Below, piece by piece: positions 1 to 8,502 of a stretch of 64,000 nucleotides of DNA. The position numbers and the translations under genes were made by a program. The DNA comes from CBDDDW01 sp965226805 (lineage in GTDB: Bacteria > Chloroflexota > Dehalococcoidia > Lucifugimonadales > JAGWBF01). Where the stretch lies: the NCBI GenBank assembly GCA_965226805.1, contig CBDDDW010000026.1, positions 186,001 to 250,000 of the forward strand, written 5' to 3'. How positions within the stretch are numbered: position 1 is the stretch's first letter; each line of letters starts with the position of its first letter. The notes under the pieces were generated by a model, which did no database searches, was not told where the DNA came from, and saw nothing but the letters and a program-made list of their open reading frames with translations.

Positions 1-525
1 CTTGATAGTGCACCCGACGGACTGGGTTTCGCCTACTGGGGCCGTTTGACCGGCCAGCACCGCGTCCAGGGCGGCACGGAGGTAGTGGTGCTTAACCGCC
101 TTCGGGTCGTCGTGGCTGTCGTCTATGCTTCCGTGGTAGTGCAACTGGTTCTGGTTGTCAAAAACGAAGACCTCGGGCGTGTGCTGTGCCCCGTAGGACC
201 GCGCCACCTCCTGGGTCTCATCGTAGAGATAAGGGAAGTTGAATCCCTGTTCCGTTGCTCGCTCTTTCATCATCGGGAAGCTGTCGGCTGGGTATTTCGT
301 AGCGTCGTTGGCGTTGATTACTATTAGTTGAACGTTCTTGGGGCCGTAATCAGCCTGGATCGCTACCATTCGGCCCTCCCAACCCCGTACGAATGGACAG
401 TGGTTGCAGCTAAAGATGACTACGACCGCCTCTCCGCCGTTGTAATCATCGAGGGAATGCTGCCCTCCGTCAGTACCCAGAAGGGTGAAGGGTTTTGCTT
501 TATCGCCTAATTTCAAAGTGGTCAT
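1..525 (-). CDS. Redoxin / thioredoxin-fold protein, 3' end outside window
   Basis: Reading leftward from an ATG at 525 the frame stays open to base 1, giving 175 residues with no stop, so the C-terminus lies beyond the window. The N-terminus (MTTLKLGDKAKPF) and a SCNHCPF motif near residue 39 are typical of AhpC/TSA-type redoxins with a CxxC-like thioredoxin site. The stretch HTPEVFVFD near residue 115 is the conserved cis-Pro loop region. The family reduces thiols or peroxides in the cytoplasm; the substrate is unknown. It follows the deacetylase-like gene on the same strand after a gap of about 57 bp. The Shine-Dalgarno is weak. The family call is strong, the exact role open. Confidence 0.85.
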   Translation of the reverse strand, partial: MTTLKLGDKAKPFTLLGTDGGQHSLDDYNGGEAVVVIFSCNHCPFVRGWEGRMVAIQADYGPKNVQLIVINANDATKYPADSFPMMKERATEQGFNFPYLYDETQEVARSYGAQHTPEVFVFDNQNQLHYHGSIDDSHDDPKAVKHHYLRAALDAVLAGQTAPVGETQSVGCTIK

Positions 526-582
526 TCCGCTCTTTTCTTTGTGATCAGCCTCGGATAAATCCCAGGGACACCGAGGCCCAGG

Positions 583-1404
583 TTAGCCGGCCAAAGCTCC
601 CTCTAGATATCGTCGGAACGAGTCTGGGTGATTGATAAGGGCCTGTAGCTCCATCGCGGGGAGGCGGTAGGGGTCCGTCTCCGGCGTGATGTAACGAGCG
701 GAGTTCGGGGGGCCGCCATCCGCTTCATCTGGTTCTGATGACCCCACCAGGTCGGCATAGCGGACCGCCTTCCCATCGACCTGATACTCCGATCCGACGA
801 TCCACAGACGTCCAAACCGATACCTCGCCATAACCTCTTGCTCGGCCTTGCTACTCCAGCTGGTACCTGTAAAGGCGAAGTCCTTGGGTACGAATCCCAG
901 ATTCTCTCGAATCACCTCGTTGCACCGGTCTAGCTCCAGCCGAAGGATCTCGCCTGAGGGGTCCTCCAAACTTAGCTCCGAAAGATTGGGGTGGCTAATC
1001 GTATGGGCGCCGATGTGCCACCCGGCCTCCATGAGCTCGCCGATCTCACTCCAGGTCATGTGCTCCGGGGTCTGCGGGAGGGACAGCGGCCGGTCATATG
1101 TGGGGTCGTAGGGAGACGTGTAAATGAACAGGTTCCCCTTGAAACTATAGCGGTCCAGTATGTCTGAGACCTCGTGTCGCATGGACTTCACGGGGTGGTC
1201 GAAATCGATCATTATGGGATGCTGCGGAAGAGCGGCGGAACCGTCGCGCCACGCCGCCAGGTCGTCATAGCTAATGGACTCAAACCCCATGTCGGCTGCA
1301 ATTTTCATCAGGCGGTCGAAATGCTCAACGGGTAAGGCATGGGGAGTCGCTGGACCACCGGGGGTCGGGCGAATTCCGTGACACATGGTGATGGGAATTC
1401 TCAT
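583..1404 (-). CDS. Polysaccharide deacetylase-like (NodB-fold) protein
   Basis: The 273-residue protein has the layout of NodB-fold carbohydrate esterases. A short strand ends in MIDFDH near residue 67, in the place of the usual TFDD metal motif, and the second motif GAHTISH near residue 133 gives the H-x3-H zinc ligands. The second Asp of TFDD is His here, so metal binding may be altered. There is no signal peptide, so it probably acts in the cytoplasm on an amide or N-acetyl substrate rather than on cell-wall glycan. An AGGA Shine-Dalgarno sits 7 nt before the ATG. It lies downstream of the amidohydrolase/UGSC genes on the same strand, separated by repeats. Confidence 0.75.
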   Translation of the reverse strand: MRIPITMCHGIRPTPGGPATPHALPVEHFDRLMKIAADMGFESISYDDLAAWRDGSAALPQHPIMIDFDHPVKSMRHEVSDILDRYSFKGNLFIYTSPYDPTYDRPLSLPQTPEHMTWSEIGELMEAGWHIGAHTISHPNLSELSLEDPSGEILRLELDRCNEVIRENLGFVPKDFAFTGTSWSSKAEQEVMARYRFGRLWIVGSEYQVDGKAVRYADLVGSSEPDEADGGPPNSARYITPETDPYRLPAMELQALINHPDSFRRYLEGALAG

Positions 1405-1446
1405 GTTGCTATCCTATACCGAAGTATCTTAGTGCGGCGAACCTGG

Positions 1447-1735
1447 CAAGGTGCTGAAAAACTCTTTCGACCATCCCCCTGGCCCCCTTCCTGGCGGCCC
1501 TGCCTTAAAACTGTCATTCTGAGGAGTGAAGCGACGAAGAATCTGTCCCCGGCTTCTTATGGTCAAGGTAAGACCCTTCGGTGCGCTCAGGGTGACAGCA
1601 TGGAGTGTGACTTTTTGGGGCAAGGCCCCTTCCTGGCCAGGAAGGGAGAGAGCCTCATATCTGAGGCACCCCCTCAGACTCCCGGCAAAAGGGGCTCCGC
1701 CCCTCTGCACACCGTTTTCTTTCGCAGCCTGCCAG
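1447..1735. repeat. Dispersed repeat A, copy 1, interrupted by repeat B
   Basis: The stretch starts with GGTGCTGAAAAACTC and continues with a C-rich CCATCCCCCTGGC segment. After an interruption it resumes with a block containing ACTCCCGGCAAAAGGGGC and CCCCTCTGCAC. The same blocks in the same order occur at 52739-52898 without the interruption. The interruption (about 1513-1596) is a separate repeat. No credible ORF is seen. This fills most of the 416-bp gap between the deacetylase and UGSC genes. Confidence 0.75.
1513..1596. repeat. Repeat B copy 1, MITE/REP-like palindromic element
   Basis: The element begins GTCATTCTGAG and ends CTCAGGGTGAC, an imperfect inverted pair, with internal GAAGAATCT and CCCTTCGGTGCGCTCAG. 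The same termini and interior occur at 34336-34431. It carries no gene. Repeats of the type GTCATTCTGAG..GAAGAATCT are common intergenic elements in many bacterial genomes. Confidence 0.7.
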
Positions 1736-1820
1736 GTCAGCGACGCCGACCGAACGCTCAATGATTCACTGGCCATGTGTGCTGAACAGAACCCTGTGGG
1801 TGGATGCTATCCCTTGCAGG

Positions 1821-2378
1821 TCAATGCTGTACCAGCCACTCAATGATGCGCGGCCCGACTTGGTTCACTGAGGCTGACACCTGTTCTTGGGACAGGGCCA
1901 CAATATGGCCGGGTACCGTCACCGGACTGTATCCCTCTAAGCCGCTTCGCCGGGCCTCCGACTCTACAATCCCTCGGAAAGATTCCGGGCAGAAGAGCAC
2001 TGTTGGTATCCGCCGTTTCTCGAGGGCAACCGCGTCGCGCGAACCGCGCCACGAGCAGGTCCCTCAATCTCCTACCAAGATTACGGCCCCCTGGGCCTGG
2101 GAAACGATCTCGTCCAAAGTTTCGTCAAGCAGTTCGCGGCCTGGGTCCGGCTTTCTCATCGGGATCACGTGGCCCGCTCCGTTCTGCAGCAAGACCTCAC
2201 CAATCAGGCGTGTGAGGAGGTCGCTGCTGCTACGCTCCGGGTCACGGAGGGCACTAATAATTGCGATGGTGGCCCCACCCAAGGTCGTCGGTCTGGGGGC
2301 CAGTGGCACCAAGCCGGACTTGGACTCCGCCGTGGGGCTGAGCAACACTACAGCCTGCTCTGGATGTACATCTACCAT
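1821..2378 (-). CDS. UGSC-family protein, probable selenoprotein with in-frame TGA as Sec
   Basis: From ATG 2378 the frame reads 104 residues to a TGA at 2064-2066, then continues 80 codons to a TGA at 1821-1823, so 185 residues if TGA is Sec. The N-terminal part has VLLSPTAESK and LAPRPTTLGG, typical of the UGSC family. The TGA falls in VGD-U-GTCSWRGSRDA, the place of the family signature (U/C)GSC. The following DAVALEKRRIPTVLFC and SFR are also family-like, so homology runs across the TGA. A stable hairpin follows the TGA. The upstream gene ends 17 bp before the ATG, so the two are probably one operon. The function is unknown; the signature suggests a redox-active Sec/Cys pair. If Sec is not inserted, a 104-residue fragment is made. 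No sel genes or tRNA-Sec lie in the window. Confidence 0.8.
2022..2065 (-). promoter_or_regulatory. Candidate bacterial SECIS hairpin
   Basis: Directly after the UGSC TGA, read on the minus strand, GAGGG (2065-2061) pairs with CCCTC (2026-2022), and ACC (2060-2058) pairs with GGT (2031-2029). The upper stem CGTGGCGCG (2053-2045) pairs with CGCGCGACG (2041-2033) with a single G-G mismatch. The apical loop is GTT (2044-2042). A loop guanine about 19 nt after the UGA fits the described bacterial SECIS layout: a small loop with an early G, 16-37 nt from the UGA. The fold was done by hand, without energy calculation. Confidence 0.6.
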
Positions 2379-2395
2379 CGCACTTCCCTAAGACC

Positions 2396-3481
2396 TCACT
2401 GGCCTATGATCCTCCGGGTCGAGGAAGGCACTGAGTACAAACAAAACACGATAGACGAGTACCCGCCCACTTCCCCTCCGGCAACCACGACAATGATGTC
2501 TTCAGGGTGGAATACCACTGGTACGAGTGTGTTGTCATCCTCCAAATTCAGCCATTTAGGCCAGCGCAGCATTCCTCCCCAATTGTAGGCGCCCCCCTGC
2601 TTTAGTTTCCCAAGGGGCTTACGCGCCTCCTCCCATAGATAGTTCTTGACATCCCTCTTGGACCAACCCTCTTTTGCCAGGATCCCGGCATGGGTGGGAC
2701 TCAGCATAAGGACCACCTCGCCGCCGAAGTACATGTTGTATGTGCCCATGATGGACATGGAATCAGCGAGGGTAGTCATTACCCCCCTGGCGGTGGTGCT
2801 CACCATGTCGGTGACGTTCAGGGGACCCTGGCCGGCTACGAGGGTGACAGTGCTGTCCTGGGAGGTGAATCCCCGCTCCACCTGGAGAGAGGGCCAAGGG
2901 CTCGCCTCTTCGAACTCCGCGACACAGGCAGTGAACTTACCGGGGTGGGTCTGGGTCGCACTGTCGAAGTGGCCTGTTGGCCCGGCGGCCACGTTGCGAA
3001 GAAGTGACGCGATGGCGCGCCCAACTGTAGCGTTCGCCCTCCATCCCGGTCCAAATGTGTTAGAGCCAGAATTAAATTCGAGCTTTTTGATAACCGGCCC
3101 GTTGATGATCAGCAGAGGAGCGTCTCCGTGGATGGTGGTAACGAAGGCGCCTATGTCCCTTCCCTCCTCAGCCAGGCACTCGGCAGCGGTAAGCACCACG
3201 GGGAAGTACTCAGGGAGGCAACCTGCCATGACCGCGTTGATTGCCACCTTCTCTACCGTAACCTCACCGCCCAGTGGGGCGAAGACAGCCATCACCTCGT
3301 ATGGGTCCCTGGTGACGGTGGACAGCATGGCCTTGACCCGCTCAGGCGTGGGAGGCACGACAGGGAGGCCGTCAGTCCACCCCTGCTCGTAGCAGTACTC
3401 CAGGGGGTCCACACCTTCGCTTACTTTCATGAGGGAAGCGGCTTTGCCACTCCCGGTACCTTGCACTCTCTCTACCTGCAT
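2396..3481 (-). CDS. Conserved protein of unknown function, UGSC neighbour
   Basis: A 361-residue soluble protein with the segment EQGWTDGLPVVPPTPERV near residues 32-49 and the later blocks VEKVAINAVMAGCLPEYFPV, GSNTFGPGWRANATVGRA and THPGKF. This reads as a well-conserved family often seen beside UGSC genes (recollection, not searched). There are no membrane segments and I recognise no catalytic motif. It lies immediately upstream of the UGSC gene (17-bp gap) and downstream of the amidohydrolase, so it is probably co-transcribed. The start is uncertain: M1 at 3481 has no clear Shine-Dalgarno, and M18 at 3430 would remove a low-complexity leader. No function is assigned. Confidence 0.75.
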   Translation of the reverse strand: MQVERVQGTGSGKAASLMKVSEGVDPLEYCYEQGWTDGLPVVPPTPERVKAMLSTVTRDPYEVMAVFAPLGGEVTVEKVAINAVMAGCLPEYFPVVLTAAECLAEEGRDIGAFVTTIHGDAPLLIINGPVIKKLEFNSGSNTFGPGWRANATVGRAIASLLRNVAAGPTGHFDSATQTHPGKFTACVAEFEEASPWPSLQVERGFTSQDSTVTLVAGQGPLNVTDMVSTTARGVMTTLADSMSIMGTYNMYFGGEVVLMLSPTHAGILAKEGWSKRDVKNYLWEEARKPLGKLKQGGAYNWGGMLRWPKWLNLEDDNTLVPVVFHPEDIIVVVAGGEVGGYSSIVFCLYSVPSSTRRIIGQ

Positions 3482-3551
3482 AAGTCACCGGCCGGGTGGT
3501 CGCGAAGAGTCGCCTCGAGATGGGGTGGGGACCGTGGCGGCTCCTTTGCGT

Positions 3552-4676
3552 TCAAAGGCGGTATATTCTGGCTGCGTTTCCCCCGGCGATTTTCGCCTTC
3601 TCGGGCTCCGTGCATTCCGCCAGTATCTCCTCGAGGATCTCCCGGCTTCTTGGGAAAGTGGACTCCTGATGGGGGTAGTCGGAGCCCCAGGTGAGATTGT
3701 CCACCCCTATAAGCTCACGAAGCTGAATCCCAAGGGCGTCTTCCTGAAAGCTGAGGAATACGTTGTCACGGAAGAAGTCGCTGGGGATGGCCTCGCCATT
3801 GAAGCGGTGGGAGGTCCGGGTAGGTGTGGTGGGTCTCTGCGTGTAGGCGTAGTCCAGCCGGCCCAAAAAATGCGGGGCCCAACCGAGCTCGGACTCGACT
3901 GCTCCCACCTTGAGCTTGGGGTGGCGCTCCAACACGCCGCTTAGGATGATGTCGCTCAGGCACATGCGCGTCCAGTAGTCCTGGTTGACCAGGTGGGAAA
4001 GGCCGAGGACCTCGGCCCTGAAGAGCTGCTTCATCCCGCGGTTGGTGGCAACATGGAGACTGAGGGGCATATCCAAATTCTCGGCGGCAGTCCATAGAGG
4101 CTCGTAATCGGGTAGGTCGTACGATCGCTCCTCGCTGGGCTGTGTCGAGATCACGGCGCCCACAAGTCCCTTCTCTGCGCACCGCTCCAGCTCTCTTACC
4201 CCGTCCGACACGTCGTCCATGTTGAGCAGAGCAATGCCCTTGAGCCGTTGGGGATGAGCCTGACAGAACTCCGCAATCCAATCGTTGTATACCCGGAAGA
4301 TGGCCGACAGTAGCTCACTCTCCGGCACACTGTGTACGCTATACATGAATAGTGCGACGGTGGAATATAGCAGGTTCACGTCTACCCCGTCGGTATCCAT
4401 GTCCCTGACATGATCATCAGGCCGGAATGCACCGGGCCGGACGTTTTCCCACAAGTCCCAGCGCGTCAGCTCCCCGGGTTCCTCGAAGCGCCTACCCGCC
4501 TGTGCCCCGCTGGCCATATGGACCACCCTGCGACCCTCGCAATACCACCAGTCGAAACCTTCCTCCCGGATGACCCTGGGGGCCCTGTCCTCGAACTTCG
4601 GCTCGGTCCTGTTCAGCCACAGGTCCGGCGGCTCGCATACGTGGCTATCCGATGATATAACCCTATAACCCGGCAT
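3552..4676 (-). CDS. Amidohydrolase-2 family metal-dependent hydrolase
   Basis: The 374-residue TIM-barrel hydrolase belongs to the ACMSD/amidohydrolase-2 group. The N-terminal ISSDSHV motif (residues 7-13) supplies the first metal ligands. A His lies in SLHVATNRG, the segment GAVESELGWAPHFLGRLDY is typical of the family, and WGSDYPHQES near the C-terminus carries the conserved Asp. Members hydrolyse or decarboxylate small aromatic or carboxylic compounds. The start at 4676 is chosen because AGGGGAGAG precedes it and the conserved strand begins at once; the frame stays open to 4748. It sits between the D-acylase-like genes and the UGSC pair on the same strand, suggesting one catabolic operon. 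Confidence 0.85.
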   Translation of the reverse strand: MPGYRVISSDSHVCEPPDLWLNRTEPKFEDRAPRVIREEGFDWWYCEGRRVVHMASGAQAGRRFEEPGELTRWDLWENVRPGAFRPDDHVRDMDTDGVDVNLLYSTVALFMYSVHSVPESELLSAIFRVYNDWIAEFCQAHPQRLKGIALLNMDDVSDGVRELERCAEKGLVGAVISTQPSEERSYDLPDYEPLWTAAENLDMPLSLHVATNRGMKQLFRAEVLGLSHLVNQDYWTRMCLSDIILSGVLERHPKLKVGAVESELGWAPHFLGRLDYAYTQRPTTPTRTSHRFNGEAIPSDFFRDNVFLSFQEDALGIQLRELIGVDNLTWGSDYPHQESTFPRSREILEEILAECTEPEKAKIAGGNAARIYRL

Positions 4677-4768
4677 CTCTCCCCTTTCTGTGCCCGTGGT
4701 CTGTCTCCTACCCGGCATCCCCGCCGCTATCTGCCCGGCGCCCGCCATGTGGCCTCACTGTGCCTTTT

Positions 4769-6526
4769 TCAGCCTCGGCCGTGGCGCAAGAGCTTACCCG
4801 GCAACGCCCCGCTAGGATTCCCGTCTTCAAAGGTCACCTGGCCGTTTACCAAGGTCCACCGGTATCCCTCCGCCCCCTGAACGCGTCGCCAATCGCCACC
4901 AGGCAGGTCATGGGCGACTTCTACGGGCAGAAGAGTTAATTTCTCCAGGTCGTATACGATGATGTCAGCCGGGGCTCCCTCCCGGATAAAGCCCCTGTCC
5001 CGGATGCCTCCCACAAAGGCCGGCAGATAGCTCAGCTTATAGTGGGCGTCTTCCAGGCTCAATACTCCCGTATCCCGCACCAGCCAGGTGATCGTCTCGG
5101 TGGTATAGCTCCCTGCCGGCTGGAACTTCACGTGTGCGCCCCCGTCCGATATGCCGGGAAGGGTATAAGGGGACCGCAGTAGCTCTGCCGTGTACTCAGG
5201 ATCGTGTCGATTCCTCTTCCAATAGAACTCGGTCTCCAGATCGTCGGCAACCACCAGGTCCAGCAGGGCGTCCACAACGTGCTTCTCTTCCTGCGCCGCG
5301 ATCTCCCCAACCCTGAGACCAACATAGCGCTGCAGCTCCGGATGCGCCACTTCCATGACCAGAGGGCCTTCCAGCGATCCTTCGGTCTGTCCCGGAGAGG
5401 GCCGGATCCCGGCGTCCCATTCCGCTTTCAGTGCTGCCCGCAGCGCTGGATCCTCCATCTTGTGCTTACGCTCGGTGGGTGACCCCAGAGTTGCCTCTCT
5501 CCAGTTGGGGCTCGTGTCAAACAGGTTCCAGTCTTTGAAGGTGAACTCAAGACCCTTGGTATCCGTTTCACCCTGGCCGTATATCGGCAGGCCCCGACGG
5601 TGGCAGTCCTCCAGCCAGCGTAGCATTCGCCTGTGCTGTTCAGGGTCGTTCTCTAAGGCCACGACGATCTGGTAGAGCATAGGTCGCCGGCAGACTTTCG
5701 CTATCTCTTCGTAGAATCTCAGACCCTCCTCGAGGCGGATTCCCCTTTCATCCCTCTCGTGGTAAGCCAGCTCAACGGTACCGTCTCCGTGATCGGCCAT
5801 GACCTTGGCAAATGCGGACAGCTCCCGTTCCGTCATGAGGTCCGTAATCATGGGCGTTCCATCGTAGTCCCGCTGCGATGAGTAGGGGCCGTCTACCTGG
5901 GCCGACCAACCACATCCTCCCACGTCGATCCCTTCCTGCACCAGCCGGCACATCTCCCCCAGCTCCTCCTCGGTGGGCCGGCGGTTCTTCGCCGCCTCTA
6001 CCCCCATCACCCACACGTACAACGGCGCCAACGGCACAAAGCTCGCAACATTGAGACCCTTGGGTAGCCGCTCCACGCTGTCCAGAAACTCGGGGAAGGT
6101 GGTCCACTCCCAGGTCATCCCGAGCTTCATGGAGTCATATGGAATCGCCTCATTGCGCGTCAGCGTTAACATCGCCCGTTCCTGGTCCTCCACACGGCAC
6201 GGGGCGAACCCAAATCCACAGTTCCCGATCACCACTGTGGTTACTCCATGCCAGCCCGACAAGCTGCAGTAGGGGTCCCAATACAGCTGAGCATCATAAT
6301 GGGTGTGGAGGTCGACGAACCCAGGCGCCACGATCAGTCCCCGCGCATCCAGCTCCTGGGCCCCTCTTGTGCGCCGAAGACCCCCGATTTGCGCGATCTT
6401 GCCGTTCTTGACGCTGATGTCGCCAACGTACCGCGGAGTCCGGGTGCCGTCCACAATCGTGCCACCACGAATGATGATGTCGTAGTCCGCGCTATTGTTA
6501 CCAGGGATGACCGAACCAGACGACAT
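4769..6526 (-). CDS. N-acyl-D-amino-acid deacylase-like amidohydrolase (copy 1)
   Basis: A 585-residue amidohydrolase-3/D-aminoacylase family protein. The N-terminal beta sandwich runs from DYDIIIRGGTIVDG to about residue 65. The metal motif HTHYDAQ is at 74-80, the family hallmark GNCGFGFAP at 101-109, and the late SDGGAH motif is near residue 465. The C-terminal small domain has PADIIVYDLEKL and the typical VNGQ segment. It probably hydrolyses N-acylated amino acids, amides or cyclic ureides. AGGAGG lies 6 nt before the ATG, a strong start. A close paralogue lies directly upstream, and the two read as a tandem duplication. The substrate is not predictable from sequence. Confidence 0.88.
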   Translation of the reverse strand: MSSGSVIPGNNSADYDIIIRGGTIVDGTRTPRYVGDISVKNGKIAQIGGLRRTRGAQELDARGLIVAPGFVDLHTHYDAQLYWDPYCSLSGWHGVTTVVIGNCGFGFAPCRVEDQERAMLTLTRNEAIPYDSMKLGMTWEWTTFPEFLDSVERLPKGLNVASFVPLAPLYVWVMGVEAAKNRRPTEEELGEMCRLVQEGIDVGGCGWSAQVDGPYSSQRDYDGTPMITDLMTERELSAFAKVMADHGDGTVELAYHERDERGIRLEEGLRFYEEIAKVCRRPMLYQIVVALENDPEQHRRMLRWLEDCHRRGLPIYGQGETDTKGLEFTFKDWNLFDTSPNWREATLGSPTERKHKMEDPALRAALKAEWDAGIRPSPGQTEGSLEGPLVMEVAHPELQRYVGLRVGEIAAQEEKHVVDALLDLVVADDLETEFYWKRNRHDPEYTAELLRSPYTLPGISDGGAHVKFQPAGSYTTETITWLVRDTGVLSLEDAHYKLSYLPAFVGGIRDRGFIREGAPADIIVYDLEKLTLLPVEVAHDLPGGDWRRVQGAEGYRWTLVNGQVTFEDGNPSGALPGKLLRHGRG

Positions 6527-6774
6527 AGGAGACCTCCTCTTGTTGGTGATTGGCGGCCGGACGTTCCTTCAAGTTCGAATTTGACGCCGGAAGCCGGTTA
6601 CGTGCTGATAAAGCGCTCGAAGTTATTAGACGCGATCATCTCCAGCTCCCCTATGTACACATTTTCCCTGGGGACAGTTTGGCTGCCGCGTCCTGGGAGA
6701 CCTGCCGTCCTCCCCGCTCATCGGCGAAGAGCGCGATAGCCGGATGATCATATATACGGGCGGGTGCGCGGGTC

Positions 6775-8502
6775 TTAGCCCCGGCCATGCCGCAAGAGCC
6801 TCCCCGGTAGGACCCCCGTCGGTTCCCCATCCTCAAAAGTGACCTGGCCGTTTACCAGGATCCAGCGATATCCCTCAGCCCGTTGTATGCGCCTCCAATC
6901 CCCACCCGGCAGGTCATGGGCAATCTCGGCAGGCAACAGATTCAATCCTTGGAGGTCGTATACTACAATGTCGGCCGGCAGGCCTTCCAGGAGAATACCC
7001 CTATCCCGAATTCCTCCCAGGAAAGCGGGCAGGTAGCTAAGCTTGTAGTGTGCCTCCTCCAGGGTCAATGCCCCTTGGTCCCTGACAAGCCACGTTAGTG
7101 TCTCCGTCGGGTAGCTTCCGAACACACTGAACTTGACATGAGCGCCGCCATCAGATAGGCCGGGTAGCAAGTACGGCGAATGCAGGGCCTCCGCCACGTA
7201 TTCAGGGTTATTCACCATCCTCTTGGACAGGAACTCGGTGCGCAGGTCGTCGGCCACCGCCAGGTCCAGGAGAGCGTCCACAACGTGCTTGCCCTCCTGG
7301 GCCGCGATATCGCCGACGCGTAGGCCCACATATCGCTCCAACTCGCTTTGGCCTACCTCCATCACGATGAGGCCCTCCAGTGAGTTGTCCATGGTTATGA
7401 TCCCGGGCCGCAGGCCCCCGTCCCACTCGGCCCTCAGTGCTGCCCTGAGCTGCGGGTCCTGCATCTTCGTTTTCCGTTCGGCCGGCGATCCCAAGGTCAC
7501 CTGAGTCCAGGTCGGGCTATTATCGAACAGGTTCCAATCCTCGAATGTGAACTCGAAGTTGGTCTGGCTGGTCTCGCCCTGGGCATATACCGGCACCCCT
7601 TTGTGGGCGCAATCTTCCAGCCACCGCAACATTTCCCGGTGCTGCTCTGGATCATGGGTCGTGATTACCACCGACTGATACAGCACCGGCCTCCCGCTCG
7701 TCTTGGCGACATCCTCATAAAGATCGAACAATTGCCGCCGAAGGGGCCGGCCCTGGTCGTCTGTAACCCGGTAGGTCAGCTCTATTGAGCCCTCGTCCCT
7801 CTCAGCGAGCACCCGGGCGAATGTAAGGATCTCCTCATTAGCCATAAGGTCAGTAATCATGGGGGTCCCGTCATAGTCCCTCTGCACCGAGTAAGGGCCC
7901 ATCACCTGGGCGGACCAGCCGCAGGCCCCCGCGTCCATACCTTCGTGCATCAGCTGGGACATCTTCCGTAGCTCGTCCTCATTCGGCCGCCTGCTCTTCG
8001 CCGCCTCGGCACCCATTGTCCATACGTAGAGCGGGGTCAGCGGCACATAGCTAGCCAGATTCAGCCCCTTTGGGATTCGGTCCAGGCTATCCAGAAACTC
8101 CGGGAAACTAATCCAGTCCCACAACATGCCGATCTTCATGGGTTCTAGGGGGATGGCTTCGTTGCGGGTGAGGGTTAGCATCGCTCTCTCCCTGTCTTCT
8201 TCCCGACAGGGTGCGAAGCCGAAGCCACAGTTCCCTATTACCACGGTGGTGACCCCGTGCCAGCCCGAGATGGTGCAATAGGGGTCCCACTGAACCTGGG
8301 CATCGTAATGCGTGTGAAGGTCAACAAACCCGGGGGCCACGATCAGACCGGAGGCATCCAGGACTCTGGATGCCTGGCTACGGCGCAGGCCACCGATTTG
8401 AGCGATCCTTCCATCCTTTATCCCTATATCACCCACAAAACGGGGAGTGCGGGTCCCATTAACGATAGTCCCGTCCTTTATAATGAGGTCGTATTCCGCC
8501 AC
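6775..8502 (-). CDS. N-acyl-D-amino-acid deacylase-like amidohydrolase (copy 2)
   Basis: Paralogue of the gene just downstream, with matching architecture: VAEYDLIIKDGTIVNG, HTHYDAQ, GNCGFGFAPC, and SDGGAH near the end. The GTG at 8502 is preferred over the ATG at 8556 because GGAAGG lies about 9 nt upstream of it and the conserved region starts there; this gives 575 residues. It is the first gene of the leftward catabolic cluster. The 272-bp gap to the next copy carries no gene. Two diverged copies kept side by side suggest different acyl or amino-acid specificities. An MFS transporter diverges from it and could import the substrate. Confidence 0.87.
   Translation of the reverse strand: MAEYDLIIKDGTIVNGTRTPRFVGDIGIKDGRIAQIGGLRRSQASRVLDASGLIVAPGFVDLHTHYDAQVQWDPYCTISGWHGVTTVVIGNCGFGFAPCREEDRERAMLTLTRNEAIPLEPMKIGMLWDWISFPEFLDSLDRIPKGLNLASYVPLTPLYVWTMGAEAAKSRRPNEDELRKMSQLMHEGMDAGACGWSAQVMGPYSVQRDYDGTPMITDLMANEEILTFARVLAERDEGSIELTYRVTDDQGRPLRRQLFDLYEDVAKTSGRPVLYQSVVITTHDPEQHREMLRWLEDCAHKGVPVYAQGETSQTNFEFTFEDWNLFDNSPTWTQVTLGSPAERKTKMQDPQLRAALRAEWDGGLRPGIITMDNSLEGLIVMEVGQSELERYVGLRVGDIAAQEGKHVVDALLDLAVADDLRTEFLSKRMVNNPEYVAEALHSPYLLPGLSDGGAHVKFSVFGSYPTETLTWLVRDQGALTLEEAHYKLSYLPAFLGGIRDRGILLEGLPADIVVYDLQGLNLLPAEIAHDLPGGDWRRIQRAEGYRWILVNGQVTFEDGEPTGVLPGRLLRHGRG

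Noticed and set aside
46..510. Plus-strand frames at the left edge
   Set aside because: The minus-strand redoxin reading is conserved and open through the edge; the plus frames have no protein motif.
1821..2066. The distal part of the UGSC gene as a separate gene or plain pseudogene
   Set aside because: It has no start codon of its own with a Shine-Dalgarno, and the family signature spans the TGA, with a SECIS-like stem behind it.
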